This document shows, piece after piece, positions 25,597 through 34,983 of a stretch of 64,000 nucleotides of DNA. This DNA comes from an uncultured Prevotella sp. (GTDB lineage: Bacteria; Bacteroidota; Bacteroidia; Bacteroidales; Bacteroidaceae). The notes below the pieces were generated by a model, which worked only from the letters and a program-made list of their open reading frames with translations, was not told the origin of the DNA and made no database searches. The stretch lies in contig CAKQSF010000005.1 in the NCBI GenBank assembly GCA_934272845.1, positions 1 through 64,000 on the forward strand. The letters run 5' to 3'. The position numbers were made by a program, and so were the translations under genes. Every line of letters starts with the position of its first letter. Positions within the stretch are counted from its first letter, which is position 1.

Positions 25597-25686
25597 CAAA
25601 CTTACGAAAAAAAGGCCTAATCCCAAAAAGTACTATACTTTTTAGGATTATAATCCCCAAAAATACTATACTTTTGGGGATTAGGC
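25597..25686 (-). promoter_or_regulatory. Promoter with nested double palindrome
   Basis: The -7 box TAAGTTTG is at 25597-25604. Upstream, outer arms GCCTAATCCC (25615-25624) and GGGATTAGGC (25677-25686) enclose two inner dyads, AAAAAGTACTATACTTTTT and CCCCAAAAATACTATACTTT, on either side of a central ATTATAAT. The block covers the whole -33 region. Confidence 0.65.
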
Positions 25687-25778
25687 ATAAATTTAATGGT
25701 AAGTTACAGGCAAGGGATACAGGTAAAAGAGGTAAAAGAAACGGCGTAAAAGGTAAGTATTATTCAAGTCTTTTTTTA

Positions 25779-25786
25779 TAAATTTG
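25779..25786 (+). promoter_or_regulatory. -7 box of the aldo/keto reductase gene
   Basis: TAAATTTG, 33 bp before ATG 25819. Confidence 0.55.
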
Positions 25787-25818
25787 CATCACAATAATAC
25801 TATATTAAATATCGTACT

Positions 25819-26667
25819 ATGAATTTTGTTACGTTAAACAATGGGGTTAAGATGCCCCAAGTGGGCTACGGAGTGTATCAGGTAGCCCCCAAGGAGTGTG
25901 AACGTTGCGTGCTCGATGCTATCAACACGGGCTACCGACTGATTGATACTGCCCAGGCTTACCATAACGAAGAGGGCGTGGGCGAGGCTATTAAGAAGTG
26001 TGGCGTGGCGCGCGAGGAGTTGTTCATCGTTACGAAGATATGGATTTGTAACGCTGGCGAGGAGAAGGCGTATGCTTCCATACTTGAAAGCCTGAGGAAA
26101 CTGCAGAGCGACTATGTTGACCTTCTGCTCATTCACCAGCCTTTCGGCGACTATTACGGCACTTACCGCGCCATGGAGCGTGCCTACAAAGAGGGCAAAG
26201 CACGTGCCATAGGCATTAGCAACTTTTACCCAGACCGCTTCATCGACCTGCAGGAGCACGTGGAGATAAAGCCTATGATAAATCAGGTGGAGACACACGT
26301 GTTTAACCAACAGGAGGAGGCTAACGCATACATGAAGAAGTATGGTTGCCAGATAATGTCGTGGGGACCTCTCGCTGAGGGCAGAAATGGTTTCTTTGAC
26401 AACGCCGTCTTGCACCAAATAGGCGAGACTTACGGCAAGAGCGTTGCTCAGATTGCATTGAGATACCTCTTGCAGCGTGGCGTTGTTATCATTCCGAAGA
26501 GCACGCACAAAGAGAGAATGGAGGAAAATCTCGACATTTTCAACTTTGAACTCTCTGAGGCTGATATGCAACTGATTAAGGCTCTTGACCTTAAGCACAG
26601 CCTATTCTTCTCGCATTACGAGCCTGCAATGGTTGAGCAGTTCATGCAATGGGAGAAGATGTTGTAA
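25819..26667 (+). CDS. Aldo/keto reductase
   Basis: A 282-aa NADPH-dependent oxidoreductase with a TIM-barrel fold. The catalytic tetrad is visible: Asp and Tyr in LIDTAQAYHNEEGVG, Lys in FIVTKIWI, and His in LLLIHQPFGDYYG. The NADP-binding C-terminal part IIPKSTHKERMEENL is present. Length and motifs fit the 2,5-diketo-gluconate reductase-like AKR5 group; the actual substrate cannot be told. Monocistronic, ending at a bidirectional terminator. Confidence 0.92.
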   Translation: MNFVTLNNGVKMPQVGYGVYQVAPKECERCVLDAINTGYRLIDTAQAYHNEEGVGEAIKKCGVAREELFIVTKIWICNAGEEKAYASILESLRKLQSDYVDLLLIHQPFGDYYGTYRAMERAYKEGKARAIGISNFYPDRFIDLQEHVEIKPMINQVETHVFNQQEEANAYMKKYGCQIMSWGPLAEGRNGFFDNAVLHQIGETYGKSVAQIALRYLLQRGVVIIPKSTHKERMEENLDIFNFELSEADMQLIKALDLKHSLFFSHYEPAMVEQFMQWEKML

Positions 26668-26720
26668 GCCAACGCTATGCGTTTCTCTCACAATGCCACG
26701 AGAAATGCGTAATCCTTAAA

Positions 26721-26765
26721 TACAGAAAATCCCGCTACCCTTGCGAGGTAGCGGGATTTTCTGTA
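26721..26765. terminator. Bidirectional terminator, AKR / FMN-binding gene
   Basis: Perfect 19-bp arms TACAGAAAATCCCGCTACC and GGTAGCGGGATTTTCTGTA with a 7-nt loop; AAAA/TTTT lie within the stem on both sides. It serves the two convergent genes. Confidence 0.85.
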
Positions 26766-26802
26766 TATGGTAGTTATCTGAAAAATGTCTGATTATAGTG
26801 GA

Positions 26803-27195
26803 TTACTTATGTTTCTCATAGTAATCTATAGCAGCACGTATGTTCTTCTGCACCGCCTTGGTGCTGAATGTTGCACCAGTGCAGCCGTCCACCTTTGTTT
26901 TCTCCGTCAGTTTCTTTGCCTTTGAGAGTTTCAGGTTGTTATACATTGGCAGCAGAAACTGCTTTACTCGTGTGAAGTAAGGCACCGTTTCTTCGTTCTT
27001 CAAGGCTACTACCTTTACCACGTTGCCTTTGTTTATGTGTACCTCCACTGGTGTTGCCTTGCGGTAACCACGTGCGTTACAGATGGTGGTGGTACGTACT
27101 ACGTATGTGCCATCTGCCTGCTTCGTCATCACGTTGTCTGCATTGACAGCGAGAGAGAAAAGGAGTGAGAGGGCAATAAAAATTGATTTTGTCAT
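26803..27195 (-). CDS. Exported FMN-binding domain protein
   Basis: A 130-aa protein with signal peptide (residues 1-19) and one FMN_bind domain. The covalent flavinylation motif appears as DGCTGATFST (103-112), with S111 or T112 as the acceptor for ApbE-type flavin transfer. An NqrC/RnfG-like core is present (VEVHINKGNVVKVVALKNEE). It is small and stands alone, so it is probably a periplasmic electron shuttle rather than part of an Rnf or Nqr complex. No apbE gene is in the window. Confidence 0.85.
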   Translation of the reverse strand: MTKSIFIALSLLFSLAVNADNVMTKQADGTYVVRTTTICNARGYRKATPVEVHINKGNVVKVVALKNEETVPYFTRVKQFLLPMYNNLKLSKAKKLTEKTKVDGCTGATFSTKAVQKNIRAAIDYYEKHK

Positions 27196-27210
27196 AATAA
27201 AAAGTTAAAG

Positions 27211-27375
27211 CCCCTCCCCTTAACCCCCTCCCCTGGGAGGGGAGAAGATACTGGAGAAGGTTATTAGTTATTGTTTGCAACCTACATTATTAAAAGTCAC
27301 CTTAATAATCTAACGCCCTTCCCCCCTCTGTAGTATCTTTTCCCCTCCCAGGGGAGGGGATTTAGGGGTGGGGTC
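27211..27375. repeat. G/C-tract inverted repeat pair
   Basis: A self-palindrome CCCCTCCCCTGGGAGGGG (27225-27242) with flanking CCCCTCCCCTTAACCCC and AGAAGATACT is repeated in inverted orientation at 27330-27375. The two halves could pair over about 40 bp. It fills the gap between the M16 and FMN-binding genes; a shorter GGGGAGGAGAGG-type piece occurs at 30252-30275. Confidence 0.65.
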
Positions 27376-27402
27376 GGAACTTAGATTGCGTGGGTTTTAT
27401 TG

Positions 27403-30231
27403 TTACTTCATCGTTACCTGTATGCGGTTCTTAGCCGCAATGAGTTGTTTGCAGAAGTCGCGAATGTCATTTGTCGTGAGATTGTCAACCTTCTTCATGT
27501 AGTCTTTTTCAAAGTCGATGCCCTCACGCAACTCATGATAGCGCACATACTCCCACCATCCGTTAGTCAACACGGCGCGGTCGTAGTTCTTGTGCTCGTA
27601 TTCCTTAACCTTATTTAATTGGTCTTGAGTAGGGCCTTCTGTCGCTATGCGCTGCAACTGCTCGTCGATGATAGGCAGAAGTTCCTCAAACTTATTAGGA
27701 TCGCAACGGAAGTTCACTGTCATAGAGCAACCTTCTGAAGGATATTTCCAGAACTGTCCGCTGACACTAACGCCGTATGTGCCGCCCTTCTCTTCACGAA
27801 CCTTCTCTGTATATATGGCACGCATAATCTGAGAGAGCACGTCTAACTTCAGATCATTGTCGGCTGTGTAAGGCAAGTCGGCTGTGTAGAAGATGTTGGT
27901 CTGAGCCGATGGCGTCTTCATCTCCTCGTGGAACACGTTTGTTACCTGCCCACGCTGAATGTCGAGGATATGCTCTCCTGGCTTGCAGTCAGTGTTCTTA
28001 CCCTTCTTACCTGGCAGACTTGCTACGTACTGGCATATCAAGTCCTCAAACTCATCCTCGCGAATGTCGCCCGTAACGATAAGGTTCATGCCAGAAAGGT
28101 CAGCGAAACGCTCGTTGTATATCTTGTACATACGCTCAAAGTCCACTTCCTTCAGACGCTCAGTCGTCATTGGTTCAGTGCGCTTGCTCTTGCCATAGAC
28201 GGCGTAACGCAATGAGTCGTTATAGGTAACGTTAGGGTTTGCGTTACGGTTCTTGAGCATAGACTCCTGCTTTGCTATCGTGTTCTGGAAGATGTTCTTG
28301 TCCTTACGTGGCTCGGTAAGGTAGAGATACATAATCTCGAGCCATGTCTTCAGGTCAGAAGCCACGCATACTCCTCTTACGCCCTCTTCTTCAGAGTCGA
28401 TGTAAGGCACCACGCGCAGAGCCTTGCCGCGACGTTTTTTCTCAAGAGTAAGGTAGTCAAAGTCTGCCGCACCGCTCTCTCTTACCACAGAACCGAGGAA
28501 CTGTAGCGTAGCGGCATCAGCGTCTGGGTAGAGCGAACGACCACCAAGGCGGAACATATTTATCGTAAGTCGGTTAGGCTCTATGTCTGATTGGCGTGCG
28601 CTAACCTTGATACCGTTAGAGAGAAGATACTCCGTGTAGCCGTTAGCAGCCTGCTTCTTTGCGATAATCTTGCCCTTCTTAGGCAGTTTCTTCATGAAGG
28701 TAGGGTCTACCTCGTTGTTCTTATTGTCGTCAGTATACTCCTTTTGCTGTGCGCTCTCAATCCAGTTCTTAAACTGTTCCTTAGTAGGCATGGTGTAAGG
28801 CTTGCCGTCATACTGCGTAGGACCAAAGACAATGCACACCTGGTTTTGATCAGTCACAATCTCTTTCATCGCTGCGTTAACGTCAGCGAGTGTTACTGTG
28901 GCAGAGAACTCTGCCTCAAGGGCAGCCTCATACTCAATGTTCATGCAAGGTTCAGCACTACAGAAGTTGCCGACAATGTTCTTGGCGTACTCCGCATTGC
29001 GTGTCTTGTCCTTATTGTCAAGGCGATGCTCGATGTTCACAGTGTGCTGAACCTTGGCGTGTTCTAACTCAGCCTCGGTGAAACCGTAGCGTCTTGCCTT
29101 CTCTACAATCTCCAGTGCCGCGTCAATACCAGCCTGAGGATTGTTAGGCATCAATCCGATGTTAAGGGCAAAGGCATCCTTCTCTGGCGTAACATAGAAA
29201 CTATTATCGCGACAACTTGCCGACATCACCCTTGGCTGAGCCTCATGTGAGAGTTGAGCCAAGCGTTGACGCAGTATAAACATAGCGAGTCTTGACTTGT
29301 ATCCGCCAAGGAACGCCTCGCGAGTGTCCCTTGTTTCGCGTGGCTCAGCGTCACGCTTCATGTAGAGAGAGAAGTTAAGCGTAGGCTGTTCTTTATCCGC
29401 TTGCGTGTAAACTATCATGTCCTTGTTGTCTGGAACACTATAGTATGTGCGCTCAGGAGCACCCTCTGGCACCTTGTCTTCTGCGAAGAGAGCCTTAATC
29501 TTGCCCTCAATCTCGTCCACGTTAACGTCGCCTACAACTATGATACCCTGCAAGTCAGGGCGATACCACTTGTGGTAATAGTCACGAAGCACCTCGTGTT
29601 TGAACGTGTCCACAACCTCCATGTTACCTATAGGCAGACAGTCGGCATACTTAGAGCCAGCATATATCACAGGCATAGCGTCTTCCATCATGCGTGTAGA
29701 GGCAAAACGAGAGCGACGAGTGCGCCATTCCTCGCGTATCACACCACGCTCCTGGTCTATCTCTTCGTCCTTCAGCAACAGCGAACCAGCCCAGTCGTGA
29801 AGAATGATAAGGCAGGTATCGGTCACTCCTCCCTTAGTGACAGGGGCGTTAGAGATGTTATATACCGTTTGGTCTATCGACGTATAGGCGTTGAGATCGG
29901 CGCCAAACTTGATGCCATTCTTCTCACACCAGTTGCGTACAGACATCTGTCCGCCGTTGCCATCAGGGAAGTTGCGGGTGCCATTAAATGCCATATGCTC
30001 CAGGAAGTGAGCCAAACCGCGCTGCTGTGGCTCCTCTAATATAGAGCCAACACGCTGTGCTATGTAGAAATCAGCCTGTCCTGGCGTCTGAGCATTGTGC
30101 CTTATGTAATAGGTCAGCCCATTGTTGAGTTTGCCTTTGCGTATACAACTGTCCAAAGGCAGCGTCTGCGCTTCGGCAGCCATAAAACTACCAAGGCAAA
30201 CAAGTAGCGATATTACTTTTGTATGTAGCAT
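27403..30231 (-). CDS. M16 family zinc metallopeptidase (insulinase/PqqL type)
   Basis: A 942-aa exported peptidase with a signal peptide (about residues 1-21, ending AEA-Q). The inverted zinc motif HFLEH is at residues 75-79 in the first M16 domain, with the downstream glutamate expected near 150 (DQERGVIREEW). Two more M16 domains fill residues 190-930; the second catalytic-like half (about 520-) has no zinc site, as is usual. Full length for periplasmic Bacteroidales PqqL-like proteases that degrade peptides or imported proteins. It is 104 bp behind the GLUG protein gene, probably separately expressed. Confidence 0.92.
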   Translation of the reverse strand: MLHTKVISLLVCLGSFMAAEAQTLPLDSCIRKGKLNNGLTYYIRHNAQTPGQADFYIAQRVGSILEEPQQRGLAHFLEHMAFNGTRNFPDGNGGQMSVRNWCEKNGIKFGADLNAYTSIDQTVYNISNAPVTKGGVTDTCLIILHDWAGSLLLKDEEIDQERGVIREEWRTRRSRFASTRMMEDAMPVIYAGSKYADCLPIGNMEVVDTFKHEVLRDYYHKWYRPDLQGIIVVGDVNVDEIEGKIKALFAEDKVPEGAPERTYYSVPDNKDMIVYTQADKEQPTLNFSLYMKRDAEPRETRDTREAFLGGYKSRLAMFILRQRLAQLSHEAQPRVMSASCRDNSFYVTPEKDAFALNIGLMPNNPQAGIDAALEIVEKARRYGFTEAELEHAKVQHTVNIEHRLDNKDKTRNAEYAKNIVGNFCSAEPCMNIEYEAALEAEFSATVTLADVNAAMKEIVTDQNQVCIVFGPTQYDGKPYTMPTKEQFKNWIESAQQKEYTDDNKNNEVDPTFMKKLPKKGKIIAKKQAANGYTEYLLSNGIKVSARQSDIEPNRLTINMFRLGGRSLYPDADAATLQFLGSVVRESGAADFDYLTLEKKRRGKALRVVPYIDSEEEGVRGVCVASDLKTWLEIMYLYLTEPRKDKNIFQNTIAKQESMLKNRNANPNVTYNDSLRYAVYGKSKRTEPMTTERLKEVDFERMYKIYNERFADLSGMNLIVTGDIREDEFEDLICQYVASLPGKKGKNTDCKPGEHILDIQRGQVTNVFHEEMKTPSAQTNIFYTADLPYTADNDLKLDVLSQIMRAIYTEKVREEKGGTYGVSVSGQFWKYPSEGCSMTVNFRCDPNKFEELLPIIDEQLQRIATEGPTQDQLNKVKEYEHKNYDRAVLTNGWWEYVRYHELREGIDFEKDYMKKVDNLTTNDIRDFCKQLIAAKNRIQVTMK

Positions 30232-30335
30232 ATAGGTTGCCCCCGACCTTACCTCCCCAGTTGGGGAGGAGAGGTGTTTCTGTGGGGAATGTTTATAGAT
30301 TAATACTTTATACTCTTTATTTTCACGTAGCAGTA

Positions 30336-32102
30336 TTACTGCTCTATGCCAGCAACATTGTATGTCTTGCCGTTCTTAACGATAACGATAGTACCGTTCT
30401 TAACGTAAGTTCCGTTAGCGACAGTAGCGTTATCAGCGTTAATATTCTTCACCGCTGTGATGTTAGCGTCATCAAGATAGAGAGCAGTCAGGCCTGCAGC
30501 GATGGTGTTGTCAGCCTCTTGCTTAATATTAGCGGCACCACGGATGTTGCCGATAGAATTTGTCTTTTCCGTTGTTGACACCTCACCGTTGTTGGTACAA
30601 CCTGCTACTGACACAACAGCCTCATCACGTGCGCTGTTGCCTATGATGCCAGCAACGTTGACACCAATGCTACTTACAGTACCGTTATTGATGCAGTTCT
30701 TCACAGTAAAGGCTTGGCTGTCACCCTTCATTACGTTGCCAACGATACCAGCGACATTGTTTACACCGTTGATGTTACCATTGTTGGTGCAGTCTTCCAG
30801 GGCTACAGCGTAACTAATAGTTGCAACAATGCCTGCGGTGTACTGTTTTGACTTAGCCGTTCCATGTGTGTCGTCAGCGTTACCGTTGTTTGTGCAGCCC
30901 TTGATAGAGCCTGAGTAAGAACCTGCTATACCTGCGGAACCAAGGCCATTAGTAGTAGAAAGGTCACCATTGTTGGTGCAGTTCTCTATGAGGTAGTTGT
31001 ATTCCGTAACCGCAGAACCTGACTGTGAGCCGCCACAGATGCCTGAAGCGTATGTCATAGCCTTGATATTACCGTAGTTCTGACAGTCTTTTACGGTACC
31101 ATTACCATTTACCATGAATCCGCAAATGCCTCCAGCAGCGAAGTTTGTAGCCGTGATATCAGCATAGTTAGCGCAGTTTTCTATTGTGCCTTGGTTCAAT
31201 GAAACGACCGAACCGACATAGTTGCAACTGTTAACATAGTTATCCTTGCCAAAGATTACGTTCTTGATAACACCTTCTTTGTCAACAAAACCGAAGAGAC
31301 CGTTATACTTTCCTTCCGCATTATTACCGTTGTTGGTGTGGTATATGCCGCTGATGGTGTGGTTACCACCATCGAAAGTACCATTGAAACCACCAGAGAT
31401 CTCTGCTATCTTAGCATTACCGTCCTTAGCAATAGCAGGAAGTTGCACAGGGTTCTCGGCAGAACCGCCGAAGTCAATGTCGTTCATCACGAGGAAATAC
31501 TCTCTCTTATCAGTTTTGGCCGTGCTGTAGTTGTTCGCCATAGCGGTAAAGTCAGCAGCGTCAAAGAGGCGATATGGATTGCCCTCAGTGCCGCGACCAG
31601 CCAGTCCCCAAGCGTTGTCTGCGGTGTAGAAGCCATCGATATCGTAAGTGAGAGCCATTGGCATCGTACCGTATGTAAACGTTATCTCGAGTGTAAGTTC
31701 ACCAGTTGCGTGGGTGTACTTAGCCTTAAGTGCTGAACCAGTAATGGTTTTCTCCTTGCCATCAGTACCAGTTGTGGTAGTGATGAAGTTGTCAGCGTTC
31801 CACTCAAACGCCATGTCGCCAGTAGGATAAGAACCTGTCATGGTGTAAGTAAGTCCTGAAATGGTGAACGACTTGATGGTCATACCCATAGCAGCGTATG
31901 TCATATCAGGAACGGTTATAGACTGATCGTTAGCGTTCATGGTAACCTGAACAGCGTCTTTAACGGTCTTGGTGAGAGTCTGTTCCTTCATTGCAGGTAG
32001 GTAGAACTCTGAGTTACCGATGAAATTCATTGCGCTGTGCATCTGTGCCATTGCCGAAACGGCGGCTACGCAAGCGATGATAAGAGTAAAGATTTTTTTC
32101 AT
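30336..32102 (-). CDS. Secreted calycin-like protein with GLUG-type repeats
   Basis: A 588-aa exported protein. Signal peptide 1-19 (MKKIFTLIIACVAAVSAMA). Residues 22-160 form a lipocalin-like domain (ITVPDMTYAAMGMTIKSFTI, TGSALKAKYTHATGELTLEI). Residues 165-510 hold about 10 beta-helix repeats of the GLUG kind with N-N-G-x-I/V and AGI-x-G signatures (CTNNGNINGVNNVAGIVGNV, NCTNNGDLSTTNG). The end (GTYVKNGTIVIVKNGKTYNV) resembles the Prevotella C-terminal sorting region. It is probably a surface adhesin or binding protein. It follows the DUF6850 gene by 178 bp across a 22-bp minisatellite. Confidence 0.75.
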   Translation of the reverse strand: MKKIFTLIIACVAAVSAMAQMHSAMNFIGNSEFYLPAMKEQTLTKTVKDAVQVTMNANDQSITVPDMTYAAMGMTIKSFTISGLTYTMTGSYPTGDMAFEWNADNFITTTTGTDGKEKTITGSALKAKYTHATGELTLEITFTYGTMPMALTYDIDGFYTADNAWGLAGRGTEGNPYRLFDAADFTAMANNYSTAKTDKREYFLVMNDIDFGGSAENPVQLPAIAKDGNAKIAEISGGFNGTFDGGNHTISGIYHTNNGNNAEGKYNGLFGFVDKEGVIKNVIFGKDNYVNSCNYVGSVVSLNQGTIENCANYADITATNFAAGGICGFMVNGNGTVKDCQNYGNIKAMTYASGICGGSQSGSAVTEYNYLIENCTNNGDLSTTNGLGSAGIAGSYSGSIKGCTNNGNADDTHGTAKSKQYTAGIVATISYAVALEDCTNNGNINGVNNVAGIVGNVMKGDSQAFTVKNCINNGTVSSIGVNVAGIIGNSARDEAVVSVAGCTNNGEVSTTEKTNSIGNIRGAANIKQEADNTIAAGLTALYLDDANITAVKNINADNATVANGTYVKNGTIVIVKNGKTYNVAGIEQ

Positions 32103-32165
32103 TTGCTTTTTGTTTTTATTGTGTTTTGTTTATTTTTTCGTTGTTTGAGGGGCGATAATGGCGTA

Positions 32166-32275
32166 GAAACGCCATCACACAAGGACGGAAACGCCATCAC
32201 ACAAGGACGGAAACGCCATCATGCAAGGATGAGAACGCTGTCACATGAGGATGTAAACGCCATCATGCAAGGATG
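32166..32275. repeat. 22-bp minisatellite, five units
   Basis: Five contiguous 22-bp units of GAAACGCCATCACACAAGGA plus two bases, the first two identical and the rest drifting. It is preceded by ATGGCGTAGAAACGCCA, which also precedes the related array at 34984. No CRISPR-like spacers. Confidence 0.85.
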
Positions 32276-32280
32276 TGGCT

Positions 32281-33756
32281 TTAAAAGGTTGCGGCAGCAG
32301 TAAGGCTTACTACATTGCGTGTCAGTCCCTTCATGTCGCCGCCCGTTGCGGTGCGGTAGTCGTAACTCAGCGTGAGACTTGGTCTTACTCGTGTGCCCTG
32401 CACTGGAATTTCGTATGCCAAAGCCGCGTTAGCAGCAAACTGTTCCTCGCTTCCCGTCAGCACAGAGCAACCTACTTGCGCTGTCCACAGCGACGAATTG
32501 TGCGTCAAGATGCCGTGTTTGGCGGTTAAGAAGGGTGCTATGACGTGACGTTTCGCAGTGTTAATATCGGGAAAGACGTATGCAGTCTGTCTCCTTGTCC
32601 AGTAGTCTACGCCCCCCTTTACATGCCAAAGGAATATCTCGCCAGCGGGTTTCCAGTATGCAGTCACAGCCACTGTGCCGTAGGTTTGCGTCTTGTCCGC
32701 CATCTTTGTAGGCTCAAAATACTCGTAAAAGGTAGCCACCGTACCGTCAGTAGCAGTCGTCTTACGATAGTTTTCGCGCTCAGCGGTGAGGCGTTCCGTA
32801 GTCATTCTTAGGTCAATCCATGTCAATCGCTGGGTGTTTTGGGCAATATCGTAGCGCAGATGCAGCGATAAGGCGTCGCCATGATGTTGCTCGTGCGAGG
32901 CGGTATATTGCGATTGCTTGCCGTAGTAGCCCTTGCGGTGGGCGTATGCCATGTCGATAAACATCCAGTTCCATGCTCCCTGCATTGTGACCCCTACATA
33001 CTCGTTAAGCAATGGCAGTTCGCGGTTGCCATCCGTGAATCCTTCCGTGCCAAACATCTCCGTCTCTCCCTGACGGTTGGCATAGTCAATGAACGTAGTA
33101 TATATTTGGTCTGTCGTGCCGTATGTCTTGAACAACATCGTCTCCGTGCGTCGACGGTAGAGAAATCCTGCACCTATCCCACCATTATCTGGCAGTGCTA
33201 GATGGGCGTTAAGCCTTGCATTGAGGTCCATCAGCGTGTTACTGTGTCTCAGGTCACGGTGTTTAGCATAGGTACCAGCAGTGTAGTCTACCCTTGCCCC
33301 AACCGAAACGTTGCGCCATGCCGTCCATCCTATCGCTCCATTGATGCGGAATGTCTCCATTCGCTTGTCGCCAGCGTTGTCTGATGAAGCGTCAACAAGG
33401 TCGAAAGGCATCAATTCTTGCGTCGGAATGAACATGCTTCCGTTTGCCTGTGAGCCGTAAACATTGCTATATGTCATACTACCAAATGCCACAATGCTTG
33501 GTGACAGTCGATAATAAGAACGCACATCAGCATTCACAGCGTCCACCCTTCTGCCCTCAGAGAGTGAACGTAGCGCACCTCCCGTGTGGCTATAGCCAAG
33601 TGAAGCATGCGCAATGGTACTGTCCTTCAGCGTCACGAGCGCAGCGGCATTGTTCGAACTGAGCCACGCATTGCGCTGTTCCGTAAGCCCAAAGTCACGT
33701 TGCGCCATGACAGGCAGGCACAAGAGGTTAGCGAAGAGAGCAATTATCGGCTTCAT
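32281..33756 (-). CDS. DUF6850-type outer-membrane beta-barrel protein
   Basis: A 491-aa barrel-like protein. I start at MKPIIALFANLLCLPVMA (33756), which gives a clean signal peptide ending VMA-Q; the longer frame to 33804 would lengthen the overlap with the preceding gene. The mature protein has many alternating strands (SLGYSHTGGALRSLSEG, RIN GAIGWTAWRNVSV-like) and ends VVSLTAAATF with a terminal Phe, as expected for BAM-inserted barrels. It overlaps the DUF4876 gene by 29 bp, so the TonB receptor, DUF4876 and this barrel are one unit. Confidence 0.75.
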   Translation of the reverse strand: MKPIIALFANLLCLPVMAQRDFGLTEQRNAWLSSNNAAALVTLKDSTIAHASLGYSHTGGALRSLSEGRRVDAVNADVRSYYRLSPSIVAFGSMTYSNVYGSQANGSMFIPTQELMPFDLVDASSDNAGDKRMETFRINGAIGWTAWRNVSVGARVDYTAGTYAKHRDLRHSNTLMDLNARLNAHLALPDNGGIGAGFLYRRRTETMLFKTYGTTDQIYTTFIDYANRQGETEMFGTEGFTDGNRELPLLNEYVGVTMQGAWNWMFIDMAYAHRKGYYGKQSQYTASHEQHHGDALSLHLRYDIAQNTQRLTWIDLRMTTERLTAERENYRKTTATDGTVATFYEYFEPTKMADKTQTYGTVAVTAYWKPAGEIFLWHVKGGVDYWTRRQTAYVFPDINTAKRHVIAPFLTAKHGILTHNSSLWTAQVGCSVLTGSEEQFAANAALAYEIPVQGTRVRPSLTLSYDYRTATGGDMKGLTRNVVSLTAAATF

Positions 33757-34948
33757 AGAAATCGTTTGTTGAGTTGTTAGTGTCTTGATATACGGCATGG
33801 CCATTTACTGTTTTCTCCACCTTTCTTACGAGGGAGTGGCCGTAACCGCCCGTTAGCGTGGCATAACCATTATCAAGGTCGGGAGTTATACGCTTCTTAC
33901 AGTTAGCCAGCGCAGTGGCGTTGTACACCTCTACTGCATCAATCACCCACTGTCTTGGTACCTTTAGGCAAGCATACACAATGTTTCCTTCCCTGCCAGT
34001 AGGGTAAATTATATTACTTGCGTTATCCCCGAATGTCTTTGGCGTTATGCCCTCAGTGCGGAACATTATCACGGCTGGCGATGTTTGGCTCATAGCCCAA
34101 GCGTTACCCTTGCCATATTTCACTGCTTTCAGATAGTGATTAGTCGGAATCACGTCGGCAGGTGATGGGTAATACATTGTGTTGCTATACTTTCCTCCAT
34201 CGCTGCTCGTTGTCTCCACATCGTACATGCAGTAGTATGCGGCATTAGCGTAGTTCACGGAGTTACTGTATGTCAGCGTATTGTCAATTGCCCCATGTAC
34301 ATTCACCACGAGTTCAGAGTATGGTTCCAGCGTGTTTCCGTCCTGGAAATACCATATTCCGTTCAGCGCAGGAATCCAATCGGCGTCAGCATAGTCCAGT
34401 TTTCCACCGTTAAGGAAGGAGTGCGTACTGGCCTCAGCATTATATGGCTCCACTATACCGAAGCCAATATTGTCGAGTGACACTGCCTCAGAGGAGTTAT
34501 TGTATATTATTATGCACTTGTCTATGGCGAATTTGCCCGACCCATCGTTTTTCTGACATCCGCCATTGTATATTTCTTTTATGACGATAGGGTTAGATGT
34601 CTGCATGGATGTCACGGTGATGGGCAGCAAAACGTTAGTCTTTGTACCGCTGATGGCGATGTCCGCCAGGGAACCATTGCACACTCTGCGGAAGTAGCCA
34701 TCATCCGTTACCTTCGAAGCATTGGCACTGTAGATACCTGCAGGCAAAGAGAAACACGCCATACCGTTACTGTCTGTCAAGGCAGAGAAGGTGTGTCCTG
34801 TGGAGTTTGTCAGTTGCACAGGCACGGAATCGAGTGCTTCGCTGAGGGTTACCTCTACTTTATAGGTATCGAGATGTTCCTCGTAACTGCACGCTGCGAG
34901 GAACAGAACCGCTATGAAACAGGAAAAAATATGACGTATTGTTTTCAT
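33728..34948 (-). CDS. DUF4876 lipoprotein
   Basis: A 406-aa lipoprotein. I start at MKTIRHIFSCFIAVLFLAAC (34948); the lipobox LAAC gives a lipidated Cys near residue 20. A short Ig-like or carboxypeptidase-like domain (residues 25-110) precedes the DUF4876 body, with IVIKEIYNGGCQKNDGSGKF and KCIIIYNNSSEAVSLDN. It lies between a TonB receptor and a DUF6850 barrel, the usual neighbourhood of this family. A surface-exposed binding partner of the receptor is plausible but inferred. Confidence 0.8.
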   Translation of the reverse strand: MKTIRHIFSCFIAVLFLAACSYEEHLDTYKVEVTLSEALDSVPVQLTNSTGHTFSALTDSNGMACFSLPAGIYSANASKVTDDGYFRRVCNGSLADIAISGTKTNVLLPITVTSMQTSNPIVIKEIYNGGCQKNDGSGKFAIDKCIIIYNNSSEAVSLDNIGFGIVEPYNAEASTHSFLNGGKLDYADADWIPALNGIWYFQDGNTLEPYSELVVNVHGAIDNTLTYSNSVNYANAAYYCMYDVETTSSDGGKYSNTMYYPSPADVIPTNHYLKAVKYGKGNAWAMSQTSPAVIMFRTEGITPKTFGDNASNIIYPTGREGNIVYACLKVPRQWVIDAVEVYNATALANCKKRITPDLDNGYATLTGGYGHSLVRKVEKTVNGHAVYQDTNNSTNDFYEADNCSLR

Positions 34949-34983
34949 TTCTATCTTCTTATTTTTCATTAACGGATGGCGTA

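Noticed and set aside
25834..26598. 254-codon frame antisense to the aldo/keto reductase
   Set aside because: The sense frame has all catalytic motifs. The antisense product shows no recognisable domain.
32166..32275. Possible CRISPR array
   Set aside because: Units are contiguous 22-mers with no unique spacers, and there are no cas genes.
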